Of a DNA stretch of 64,000 bases, positions 38,738 to 49,077 are shown one piece after another. This DNA is from Ctena decussata (lineage: Eukaryota > Mollusca > Bivalvia > Lucinida > Lucinidae), in the NCBI GenBank assembly GCA_963989385.1, contig OZ022500.1, positions 105,937,842-106,001,841 on the forward strand, read 5' to 3'. Below the pieces are notes generated by a model, which saw nothing but the letters and a program-made list of their open reading frames with translations, made no database searches and was not told the DNA's origin. The position numbers and the translations under genes were made by a program. The first letter of the stretch is position 1. Each line of letters begins with the position of its first letter.

Positions 38738-40105
38738 TTGGACATGGTACAGTCACGTTGGCAAGCGGCAGACACGAGCAGGGACGGGTCTTTACCACAC
38801 TTTTGTCTAACCCAAATCAGTCATTCAAGCAAAGTCATGCTGAAAGTTATCTTGAACAGGCTTAAGCCACAAGCCGAAGAGATAATCGCTGAGGAACAGG
38901 CTGGGTTCCGAGCAGGAAGGAGCACCACAGAACAGATCTTCAACCTTAGAATCCTGTGTGAAAAGTATCTCCAACATCAGCAGAATCTGTACCATGTCTT
39001 CATTGATTTCAAAAAAGCCTTTGACAGGGTATGGCATGCAGCCTTATGGGCCACCATGAGGAAGTACAATATCAATGCAAACCTAGTTCGCACCATTGAG
39101 CAGCTATATGACAAGGCTACAAGTGCAGTCCTAATAAATGGCAGCACAGGAGAATGGTTCAGAACAACAGTTGGAGAAAGACAAGGATGTCTTCTGTCAC
39201 CCACCCTCTTCAACATTTTTCTCGAACGGATCATATCCGATGCTCTGGAAGAACATGACGGAAAAGTTAGCATAGGCGGCAGAAATATTACCAACCTGCG
39301 GTTTGCCGATGACATAGACGCTCTTGCTGAGGAAGAGCAGGAACTAGAAGCTCTAGTTGAAAGTCTCGACCAGACCTGCTCAAGGTATAAGATGGAGATC
39401 AGTGCTGAGAAGACCAAACTGATGACAAACAGCACAGATGGCATCCAGAGGGAGATCAAGGTAAAGGGGCAGAAGCTGGGTACTGTAAGCAGCTTCAAAT
39501 ACCTTGGAGCAGTTGTCTCAGATGATGGCTCAAAACAGGAGGTTCTCTAAAGGATAGCACAAGCCACTTCAGCTCTTGCCAAGCTGAAACCAATTTGGAG
39601 AAATAACAACATATCTCTTGGATCAAAGGTGACACTTATGCGCTCCCTTGTCATTTCCATATTTCTGTATGCCTGTGAATCATGGATCTTGACAGCAGAG
39701 TTAGAGAAAAGAACGCAGGCCTTTGAGATGAGATGCTACCGAAGGTTACTGAACATTTCGTACAAGGACCATGTAACCAATGAGGAGGTTCGCAGGAAGA
39801 TCCAAGCAGCCATTGGAGAATATGATGAACTCCTGACGCTGGTCAAGAAACGGAAACTAAGGTGGTTTGGCCACGTCTCAAGGTCTTCTGGTTTAGCAAA
39901 GACAATTCTTCAGGGCACAGTGAAAGGAAAAAGAAGAAGAGGTAGACAGAAGAAGAGGTGGGAAGACAATATCAAGGAGTGGACTGGAATGGATTTTGCC
40001 AGCTCAACTAGGGCAGCTGAAGACAGGACAAGGTGGAAAGGGATTGTTTTGAAGTCAGCTGTGGTGCCCCAACGACCTAGTAAGGTTATGGGATAGAATA
40101 GAATA
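38738..40105 (+). pseudogene. Non-LTR retrotransposon, 3' half with one stop
   Basis: Reverse transcriptase running in a single frame from about 38815 to 40096, broken once by TAA at 39548-39550. The 39551-39628 link is open in the same frame. Visible blocks: EEQAGFRAGRSTTEQ; FIDFKKAFDRVW (first catalytic Asp); GERQGCLLSPTLFN; catalytic FADD near residue 189; FKYLGAVVSDDG; then LYACESWIL, RWFGHVSRSSG and RQKKRWEDNIKEWTG in the C-terminal domain. It ends GGTTATGGGA plus TAGAATAGAATAGAA. No endonuclease; the first ~25 codons do not fit the family, so the copy is 5'-truncated near 38815. It inserted next to the duplicated 38620-38720 segment. Clade (RTE-like) is a guess. Confidence 0.93.
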
Positions 40106-40311
40106 GAAATAATGGCCAAATCCGCAAACCAATCTCTCAAACTCTCAGTCACTCAGTGTTTTAGGTACGATTTGGTAAACATTGTTGTGACTTTGAATCA
40201 ACCGTGATACAAGATTAATTCAGCGTTGTGTATGTCTTGCGTTCTGTCGAGACTCTTCCATGTTGTTTAGCTTTCACTATACTTATATAGCTAAGCTTAT
40301 CATTTAGTTGA

Positions 40312-40512
40312 TTGACTGATTGGGTTTTACGGCCCTTTGAGACAGTATTTCAGTCTATATCGGGCCGTCTTCCAGAGAGAGGGAGACAGAAGAGAAATGA
40401 ACTGTCCAAAACAACCCCACCCGCACCTACTGCAAGCAAAGTAGGCCCTTGCTCTACATTATTCCAAATCAGTACACGGCACCATCACATCACCCGACCA
40501 CCCCACTCATCA
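40312..40512 (-). repeat. Dispersed repeat family B copy
   Basis: GGGTTTTACGGCCCTTTGAG to CACCATCACATCACCCGACC, with TGCAAGCAAAGTAGGCCC. Slightly shortened near 40465. Confidence 0.88.
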
Positions 40513-41287
40513 TTCGAGCCATGCATATTAATACTGATTCTAGACTCTTCAACACCTCTTATTGACTATGTTTCACATGATGAATAATCTCTAATATCTG
40601 ATGGGATCTTGAGATTATGGCAATAGGCTCTAGATTGTTATGCTCTGTCCTATTGTACAGATGCATGTATATTAGCATATATCTAAGAGTTTACATATCT
40701 TCTATCTGAGCTTGAAGATTATTCAGTTTAGTCAGTAAAGAAAATATGCAGTTTAATTTATTATGCATACATGTTTCAGACACACTTTTATATGCCTTTC
40801 TGCATTTCTTTTTTCAACAGTAGTTCTGTTTGAAATTCAAACACATGTACTCACTTTAATCAAGAACACATAACACTTAAAACAAACAAACAACAAAAAC
40901 AAAAACATTAATAACAATTGGAAAAAATAGGAAAGAATGAAGAAATAAATAAATAAAACAAGCGTGAACCAAGATCAGAATATCAGTGTCTCTGGCCAAA
41001 TAAAGGCTTTCCAAGGTGTTAGGAAGGCTTAAAGATTAGTTCATTTAGACCCTTTTCCAATTTGTAATCCATCCAATAATAGATTAATATCAGAGTGATC
41101 TGATCAGCTGATAATGTTATTGATGACACAATGACATCATTCAGCAAACTATCAGAAAGTCGGTAAAATTGACAGCACGATTCAATTCCATTTCACACGG
41201 ATAATTACCCTACAAAATAAAGAATTCTCCCTGACCACTTAGGTCGTCGCACTGAGGTTTGTATGACGAAACTGAAATACAGAGTAA
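40513..41287. other. Intergenic, nothing recognised
   Basis: AT-rich, A-rich near 40880-40960. No gene or clear repeat. Confidence 0.4.
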
Positions 41288-41510
41288 AAGCCGCGGGCAC
41301 CACAAAACCAACAAAGTGGCATGACTCAGATCAACCTGTGCATCCGCCCAGTCTTATCAGTCTTCGCTGTCCGCAGGGAGCTAGCTTAGACCCTTAGCTA
41401 CCCTTTAATCGCACAGCGAGGGCTGGGATCAGACAGGGCGGATGCATAGTCTGATTTGAGTCTTCGCTGGACGCACATGTCACTTTGTTGGTTTTGTCGT
41501 GTCGCGACTC
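41288..41510. repeat. MITE-like family A, diverged copy
   Basis: The left terminus is altered (AAGCCGCGGGCACC) while the right reads TCGTGTCGCGACTC. The inner TAGCTTAGACCCTTAGCTA is retained. Confidence 0.82.
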
Positions 41511-41859
41511 AGATATTATTATCAACCTTCAAGACAGTCAGGAAGGCGAAAACATGAAACCATTTTACTTATTTATTTTTTTTATTCATTTTATTTTTTC
41601 TTTACTAGGAAATAATAGTAGCTGGCATTCAACAAAATGAATGAGGTCAGCATTAAGTTACTGGAATATAGTTGTGTTGCTCCTTGCACACAAGAAGAGT
41701 CTGACAGTATGGACATGTCATAGCCTGTTGATTTTCTGAAATGATTAAATGATTTTCCTTTTTTTTCTTTTTTTTTTCTTTTTTTTTTCTTTGCTTTTTT
41801 AAACCGATCCATTCATCTTTAAAGCAAAAACAGGCCCTGGAAACCGTGTAAAATCAAAT

Positions 41860-42094
41860 GAGCCGCGACACGACAAAACCAACAAAGTGGTTGTGCGCCC
41901 AGCGCAGACTCAGATCAGCCTGGGCATCCGCCAGTCTGATCAGAGTCTTCGCTGTCCGCATGGAGGTAGCTTAGACCTTTAGCTACCCTTTGAACACTTT
42001 ACGAAGAGTCTAGTCAAACTGGACGGATGCCCAGGCTGATCTGAGTCTGCGCTGGGCATACAACCACATTGTTGGTTTTCTCGTGTCGCGGCTC
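41860..42094. repeat. MITE-like family A, full copy
   Basis: GAGCCGCGACACGACAAAAC to CTCGTGTCGCGGCTC, close in length and sequence to 9247-9482. Confidence 0.92.
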
Positions 42095-42442
42095 AAATTA
42101 GATTGTTCTTCGAGGAAACTGCTTCTTGGGAACCATGTGGTCGAGGCTACCCAGTTTCTAGCAGGCAAAGAAAGTTAAAAAATAATAAAGCCTCCAGACG
42201 TATTCTTTTTCTTGTAGTAACAAACTTGAAACATGTTTTGATCATATCTTTAACGACTGCATACATGATATAAATCAAGACGTAGACGGTCAAACCTCGA
42301 ATAAGGATATGAATCAGTCTCTTTTCCAGACAGACTGATTGAGTTCCTATCTGCTGTCTGATTTCTCAGCTGTCCTTAAACCCTTGACCCATCCTGTCCT
42401 GATAAAAAACTCTTAAAGAAAACTAAATTAAAGACTGTTTAA

Positions 42443-42601
42443 AAATGCATTTGAATTTATTTTAATTTAGTGCAAAATGCATTTGAATTTATTTTAATTT
42501 AGTGCAAAATGCATTTGAATTTATTTTAATTTAGTACAAAATGCATTTGAATTTATTTTAATTAGTACAAAATGCATTTGAATTTATTTATTTTAGTGCA
42601 G
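42443..42601 (+). repeat. Tandem repeat, 32 bp x 5
   Basis: ATGCATTTGAATTTATTTTA recurs at 42445, 42477, 42509, 42541 and 42572 (last period 31), joined by ATTTAGTGCAAA or ATTAGTACAAA. Confidence 0.95.
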
Positions 42602-42733
42602 CCATGCTATGCTAGCTTAAGAGGACATAGAGTAGCAGCTTGTATTTTTCCAGATCCCTTTATGAGACAGAGGACAGGTGAGAATCTCTCAAGTAAGTGT
42701 ACCCCTTTTCCTATCGGATAAGGCGAATGCAAT

Positions 42734-43467
42734 GAATTGGTGATAAAGAAGGGAAACTCGTATTTTTGGGTCAGCTTTGTCGCCTATCAAGTGATCACAG
42801 AATTAAACAAATATTTCATCGCAGACTTATACACTATAATGAGTGTCCTGCGAAAAAGCTAGGTTTTTTCCCTGATATTTACCGTATACTAAATAAATAT
42901 GCGCTTACGGAGTATTTGTCTCAATATCTTGAAAATGGTTTGTTTTTATCTAAAACATCGTGGAATGAGTTGGCTCGAGTTAAGATAAATGATTTTTTCA
43001 GGAATGAATTGTCCATGAGAATAACTACATCGGAATCACTGTGTCGATTAACTAATATACACGTTGTGTTACATGAGCCCCATATCCTGTGGCATCTGTG
43101 TCGAAATTTTCCACGCTTTAAGAGCTATGTGCATATGGCCATGCGTTTGATGGGTATGTTATTCTGTGGAAAGTGGCTTTCAATTTGTCAAAATTGCGGC
43201 GAAAAATCATTTCCTCTTACAGAACACATATTACTGTATTGCCCAAGTGCTAATACTTTTAGGTCCCTGTTATGGCGCAGGTTGTTTCTTCGCTTTGGTC
43301 TTGATTTTTACAAGCGATTTATTGCATTAACACCGTCTGATCAAGTGGATGCTTTGTTTTCAGGGTTTTATACGTTGTTGCAAGATGAAAATGATAGATT
43401 AGAGGCACTGGAAATTGTGCTGAAGGGTCTTAAGTTATTGCAGTGGCAGTTGCCAATTAGTTTGTAA
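42734..43467 (+). pseudogene. LINE C-terminal fragment
   Basis: Open frame after a TGA at 42733. It contains QIFHRRLIHYNE, TEYLSQYLENGLFLSK, WNELARVKINDFF and a zinc-binding-like CQNCGEKSFPLTEHILLYC followed by RSLLWRRLF. Such Cys/His tails close the ORF2 of several non-LTR retrotransposons; the polymerase core is absent. Sequence to about 43770 (ending GGAGGAAAATAAAGTATC, poly(A)-signal-like) may be its 3' UTR, and similar GGAGGAAATAAAGAATC occurs near 20707. Family inferred, not proven. Confidence 0.65.
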
Positions 43468-43489
43468 CCTAGTCACGAGCAGCTGAGTT

Positions 43490-43628
43490 TCAGCGTCGGC
43501 TCAACGTTGAAATGGTGCATATCGCAGTTGGCTCACAATGTCGATTCGACGCTGAATCTGCGTTGATTGAACGTCATGACGTTGAATCAGCGTTGATTCA
43601 GTGTTGGTTCGTCTTTGTGTGCCTGCTG
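43490..43628. repeat. CAACGTTGA palindrome repeat, copy 2
   Basis: Repeats of GCGTTGATTGAACGTCATG and GACGTTGAATCAGCGTTGA with inverse matches, ending GTGTGCCTGCTGCGA. It lies directly after the LINE stop and may have been carried with it. Confidence 0.65.
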
Positions 43629-43794
43629 CGATATTATCAGGATTCTAGTAGAGAATTCTAGGATTCTAGTGTGTGTATATATTGTATATGTTGTATTCCA
43701 AAATTGTTGTTGGTATATACTCATGTTGTACGTGTTTTTTTGTGCTCTTCATTTTTGGAGGAAAATAAAGTATCTATCGGTTTAGGGCCCAAAA

Positions 43795-44098
43795 CATAAA
43801 CATCAATTTTCGCGATTTTTTATTTTAGCGGTCAGCAAAAGGTGAAATTACTTAAATTTTCACTTGAGCCAGTTCGTTCAGTAAGGCAAGGGCGCAGGTC
43901 AATGAACGAACTGGCTCAAGTGAAAAGTAGCAGAATTTATCGAAGCAGACGGAAACAAAATATATGGGCACCGTGTCTGCTAAACATTCTTTATCAGAAA
44001 CAGAAAGATATTTTGCAATTTTCATTTTAGCGGTTTCTAAGGGACCGCGAAATACAGCGAAAAATGGTATACCGCGAAAATTATCGCGTATACGGTAA
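43795..44098. repeat. MITE-like family E, copy 1
   Basis: The core hairpin CACTTGAGCCAGTTCGTTCA pairs with its inverse near 43903-43923. The right end is GAAAATTATCGCGTATACGG. The left is TTTTCGCGATTTTT. Related to 44953-45334. Confidence 0.75.
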
Positions 44099-44797
44099 TC
44101 TATGGACTCTAAGAAACCTAAAAGTGAGAAGTAAAGACTCAGATCAGTTTGAACAAATGTACAGTTATCGTACGTACATGGCTTGAGGTCCCTTATGATG
44201 CGACACCAGTCATATCAGAGGCAGTTGCGACATACTTCTTTTCTAGTATTGACTATTGTGACCTTAATAAATTATGGAAATTACTATACGGTTTAAATAT
44301 TGCATGGCTTGACTTAGTGTCATCACCTTGGGTCTCTGACAGCAGCATCTTCTATTATATGCCAATGCTCACAAACTGAACAGTTAGATTACTATATTCT
44401 AATAATACCGGTATCTGCATCTAACTCTCGCACTAATCTGCAGCAGCGTTTTAGCCAGTTTGCCATCTTAAAATGCATTAGCTTCTGCAAGAAGGAGTTG
44501 GTCAAGATCGATTTGTTTCTTACAAGAAGTTACATAAGTCTGTAACGGTTTTGGCATTATCTGACTTTGTTCGTCACCAAGGTCATAAAATCAGCATCTT
44601 GGATGACGAGGGATAACTAATCCGTGTGTATCTCACTGTTTTCACATTGTTGCTGTTTTAATATCGTCTCCTATATCCCTTCGTTCGGTTTCCCTAATAT
44701 GTATTTCATATTATACTACCTTTACCAGAAAACGCCATTTTTAGCACGAAATATTTCGCACTGATCAAGGTTTACACTGATAAGGATGGTATGAAAT
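44099..44797. other. Intergenic, nothing recognised
   Basis: No exon, RNA gene or clear repeat structure seen. Confidence 0.4.
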
Positions 44798-44893
44798 AGT
44801 TATACCATGGTTTGTCCGCCTGTACGAGGAGATAACCCTCTCGCTAAAGCTCGTGGATTATCTCTTCGTACAGGCGGACAACCCAAGGTATAA
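44798..44893. repeat. Hairpin element, about 95 bp
   Basis: AGTTATACCATGGTTTGTCC pairs with GGACAACCCAAGGTATAACT. Inner stem GCCTGTACGAGGAGATAA with TTATCTCTTCGTACAGGC. Confidence 0.85.
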
Positions 44894-44952
44894 CTTAACA
44901 TAGTTAAAGATTCACAGCATTGCAGAAGGGTTGTTACTTTCATAGTCAGAAA

Positions 44953-45334
44953 TCGGGTATACCGTATACAAGATAATTTTCGCGGTGTTCCATTTTTCGC
45001 GGTATTTCGCGGTCACTTAGAAACAGCAAAACTTATAATCGCGAATAATTTCATGTTTCTTTCAAAGTATCTTCTGTAGTCACAGTTTTCATATATTTCG
45101 TTTCTGTTTGCTTCGGTAATTGCTGGTGCTTTTCACTTGAGCCAGTTCTTTCATTAACCTGCGGCAGGGCTGCCGCAGGTTAATGAATGAACTGGCTCAA
45201 GTGTAAAAGAAGTAGTTTCGCTTTTCACGCATGTCGCTAACCGTGAAAATTAAAAATCGCAAAAAATAAGGTTAATGTTTTTGACCCTTAACCGCGAAAA
45301 TTTGAACCTGCGAAAATTACCGCGTATACGGTAT
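44953..45334. repeat. MITE-like family E, copy 2
   Basis: Ends ATACCGTATACAAGATAATT and AATTACCGCGTATACGGTAT. The central hairpin GAGCCAGTTCTTTCATTAAC-CTGCGGCAG opposes CTGCCGCAG-GTTAATGAATGAACTGGCTC. TTTCGCGGT words recur near both ends. Confidence 0.8.
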
Positions 45335-45544
45335 AAGACCTAATGACCGTAATCCACACCCACTGAGCTGGACAAAAGTGGTACCAGAGTGACAGTCAGT
45401 GTTTGGAGTGTCACTGACCGTCGGCTTTGGTGTCCGCCTCATCAAACCGGCTAAACGGAACATGTGCACACGAAACACAACCCACACCGAGGTAATGTGC
45501 CTGTGATGGTTTTGGAGTTGTGGCTTCACTATTTTACATTTTCC

Positions 45545-46412
45545 TTAAGGTGGTGATAATCACTGATTTGGGGCAAAGACAAAAATCTGCATAAAACACT
45601 CAAAATACCACTGATCTTTCCAAAACTTAGCATATGCCTTCTTTATGTTGTTTCTGACAATTCAGACTCTCAAAATGCAGCATTTGTTAATGTTAAAAAG
45701 TGTTTTTATAAGGAAAGATCAAAGGGTAATTTTGTGCGCAATAATCTGAAAAAGTAATATTGTTATTGAAAATATACTTAGTGCTGAGAGTTCCTTGTTG
45801 CATAATGGAGAGCAAGCTAGCAATTATTTTTTTAAACTCTTTCACACATTATCAGGCTGAGCAGATGAAAAAAGATGCGGTCTGTGTCCAAATTTTTTTG
45901 TCAAAACACACAGGTGAGACAGGTGAGACTATTTTAACAAGGTTGAACAATTTCATCTACACACCATTGATCATGTAAGTAATGTATTATTTATACTGTA
46001 GGTGTTACATAGGTATGCTTGCCTACCCTATATTTAATAAATGCATCCAGTGTACATTACCTTGTACATGGTTGAACATTTGAGAAAAAGCTACCGTTTT
46101 CATCTGGTCTACATTACAATTTGAGAAAGAGTTGGAATAAATAATTGCTAGTACGTTCTTCATTATGCAATAACGCACCTTCAGTACTACGTAAATTTTC
46201 AATAACGATGTTAATTTTTTTGATTATTGCGCAGAAAATTACCCTTTGATCTTTCCTTATAAAAACACTTTTTTAAGCAGCATGTACGTCTATTTTGTAT
46301 TCTAAACTGTAAAGAACAACAAAAATAAGAAGTCTGCTAACTTTCAGGGAGATACCTTACTTTTTTATGGTTTTATGCAGATTTTTACATTTACCATAAA
46401 TCACCACCTTAA
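45545..46412. mobile_element. Foldback element, 868 bp
   Basis: TTAAGGTGGTGAT opposes ATCACCACCTTAA. Further in, AAAATCTGCATAAAAC opposes GTTTTATGCAGATTTTT. An identical AAAAGTGTTTTTATAAGG followed by AAAGATCAAAGGGTAATTTT on the left is mirrored near 46244-46275. Nearly the full length is therefore inverted around about 45980. No transposase frame. The unpaired centre holds 45900-46060. Confidence 0.85.
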
Positions 46413-46543
46413 TGTATTATATACATGTACTACTTTCGTTTGTGTGTCTCACATTCCCGTGTTTGTTGAATTGTCTATCAGTCTTTGAAATAGGCTGCTT
46501 ATTGAATAATTATTTGCATTTTTCATTGGTTTGTTGTTTCGGG

Positions 46544-46720
46544 GGTGGGGGGGGGGGAGGGGGGGGGGGGGGTAAAGGCCCTTTCAGGCCGTATTTCAGT
46601 CTATTTCGAAAGAAAAACGAAGATAGGCGAGAGAGAAAAATAGCCAAACAACCCCAACCCGCATCTACTGCAGCCACAGTAGGACCTTGCCCTACTATTA
46701 TCCAAACTAGTAGGGATTTC
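46544..46720 (-). repeat. Poly(G) run and family B copy
   Basis: A G-rich homopolymer (46542-46571) abuts a family B copy starting AAAGGCCCTTTCAGGCCG and containing TACTGCAGCCACAGTAGG. Open frames on either strand through it are spurious. Confidence 0.8.
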
Positions 46721-47130
46721 CGACATAAGATACGATACGACAACCAACGAACCTTAACTACGTTAGCGAAACGATAGCAGACGTTAGAAGTTGTATACTG
46801 GGGAGACTTTCGTATTTGAATCCGGTTATTCGGATGCAGTTTTCAGACACATTAAACATTACACGACATGTAAATGTGAGATGTCAAACGTTATTAAAAG
46901 TTCCGTTTGACTGACTGTGCATGTAGAACATATATACAGCTACTGACAGGCGGACATCTTCGGCCTAAGACTAAGATCAGCATGGTCACCTGCGTAGTGT
47001 ATTTAGAGCCTTTAACTGTTTACACATACAGTCTGCATGTTTTGGAAATTCACTTAAGTGTACCGTGAAGATTCTGATCATACTGCTCAAATGCAATACT
47101 TGCCCTATTGTTAAATCCGAATTTTAAAAA
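46721..47130. other. Intergenic, nothing recognised
   Basis: No gene. A stretch near 46955-47090 (AAGATCAGCATGGTCACC) vaguely resembles family A but cannot be supported. Confidence 0.3.
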
Positions 47131-47202
47131 GCCGGGATTCGAACTCGCGGTCCGAAGATCAGCACCCTGGCCGAGTCGCTCTAACCGCTTGACCAGAGAA
47201 CA
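47131..47202 (-). repeat. tRNA-like sequence (SINE head or tRNA pseudogene)
   Basis: The minus strand reads GGTCAAGCGGTTAGAGC (D-arm/A-box-like) and, 40 nt on, GAGTTCGAATCCCGGC (TPsiC arm/B box). The GGTC-AAG-CGGTTAGAGC form recalls class II (Ser/Leu) tRNAs. The acceptor ends do not pair, so it is not a working tRNA. No target-site duplication found. Confidence 0.6.
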
Positions 47203-47837
47203 TCTTTTGATGGGTATTGTCTGTAGAAACTTCAAATAAAATAAAACAGAAAAGTGTTGAAAATGAAGAAGAATTTATTTTCAGACAGGGGACGACCATG
47301 GTAGGTTGAAGAGGGTAAGAGAAGGAGCGGAGAGAAAAGGGTCCAGACGGACTACTTTTATTTTACTTAATTACAACCGTCAGCCAGGAAATTGTTACTT
47401 TTACTGGGAATTGTCAGAGTAGCCAGAGAGTAGCTTCCCTCGCCTCGCAATCATTTTCACTGCAAAATGGCTGTGTTTTTTTTTTTGTTGTTGTTTTTTT
47501 GGTTGATGTTTTTTATTTATTTTTTTTCATAGAAATCCCACCCCGCTCTCCGTATATATGGCTATAAAGTAGAATCCCCACTTCCCCATCCTTCCCTGGA
47601 AATTTGACTTTTCAGCCAATCGTCTCTGGGGAAAATTTCCTATACGTTTTTTTTGCAATGACCTTTACTAATCATATTTGAATTTTCTCCTGAAATATGA
47701 TGTGGAATTTGCTCCCTGCCCTCTCGATCATAATATTGTGAGAACCCGGCGTATTAAACAGAAATGAGAATTAACCGCCTGATGCAGTAAGCATGCGTTT
47801 GACTATGTGTCCATCTTGTTTCCGAGTACAAAAGATA
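47203..47837. other. Intergenic, nothing recognised
   Basis: T-rich homopolymers near 47476-47530; no gene. Confidence 0.35.
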
Positions 47838-47862
47838 TGTGTGTGTGTGTGTGTGTGTGTGT
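47838..47862. repeat. TG dinucleotide microsatellite
   Basis: About 12 TG units followed by TCTGTCTC. Confidence 0.95.
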
Positions 47863-47961
47863 GTCTGTCTCCCTAACAAACATTTATAATATCAAGCAAA
47901 GATCTCCATTTTCCCCTCTGATTGTTTTGCTGTTTTGCTTGCGTTTACCACGAACGACACC

Positions 47962-48168
47962 ATGGCAGAATCCAAATTCACTGAGAACTTAAATCAAACG
48001 TGCATTCAATATCGTACTCATGCCATAAGGCATCATTGCCGTTTTCTAACCGAAATGTGCTTCATAACCATTACCGACAATAAGAAATTGAATTGCTGGC
48101 TAACAGGAGAGGATGGAACTGTGGGGCAAAGTTGCCGTAAAAGACGAGCTTCCGATATTAGCTTTGAG
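47962..48168 (+). CDS. Candidate first coding exon, unknown protein
   Basis: ATG in a strong Kozak context (GACACCATGGCAG), then 69 open codons ending exactly at a consensus donor, TTTGAG|GTAAGA (phase 0). The peptide starts MAESKFTENLNQTC and holds CFITITDNKKLNCWL and SCRKRRASDISFE. No family recognised. No partner exon was found in the rest of the window, and a family B fragment follows the donor at once (48180). Could be chance. Confidence 0.25.
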
Positions 48169-49037
48169 GTAAGACAATGACCTGCTGTGCTTGCAGTAGT
48201 TGCCGAATGTGGACTGTTCTTGCCTATCCCATCTTTTTTTTATTATTATTTTCGCTCCTGGCTCCATTTACACTAAATTACTATCTCAAAATGTCGATAA
48301 TCCAACTCAATCATTAAGTCACTCAATCGCAAACCACAAACTTTCCACTTTCCTGGCATGTTTTGCTACTTGGGTTCAAACATTCTTTTTCAAAACTGAC
48401 TCATTCCTTGTCTTCATTTTTTTTCACTGAAATCCGATAACTTTTGGAATGCAAACCAAATCATGTCCATTTTCGCGTTTTAAAGAAGCAGTGACTTGTG
48501 TCAGGTTCTGCTTAATAAACCTGACCTGTATTTATTTATTATGATTTTATTGAAATACTAAAAGAATTGAAACCACAATAAGGCTACTTTTTATAAGACG
48601 AAATATCTCATGCCAGAAGAAACGCATAGCCTCTCTTTGGTTGCCCTCAACAAATTAATGTGAAATCCGAATTCCAAGGTTCCACTCATCATGTTGAAAC
48701 AAAGATTTTTTCCAATGTTCAAACAAAAAATAGACAGAAAATGGACTAATACAAGGACGAATATTACCAAATGTATTCATGACTGTCATGACATTCGGCT
48801 AATAATTGAGATAAAATTTCCTTTTAAAAGGAAGGCTTGCACAGCTAAGACAGTGAAATTTTCATGAGTTGTTATTGAAGTGAACCCGATGGTTAGTGCA
48901 CTTTCTGTTGCTAACTTTTATTTAGCAAAGTATTTAATTTCTAACTTATTGAATGGTGGCATTATCCACGGATGTAAGGTAAAAACAACTTTAAACAAGT
49001 GTAGAATTTATTTGAAAAACAAATTGAAGAAATATTT

Positions 49038-49077
<40 letters not shown>

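Noticed and set aside
46412..46777. Poly-Gly / poly-Pro open frames on both strands
   Set aside because: Produced by the G homopolymer and a family B repeat.
47131..47202. Functional tRNA gene
   Set aside because: A- and B-box-like arms are present but the acceptor ends do not pair.
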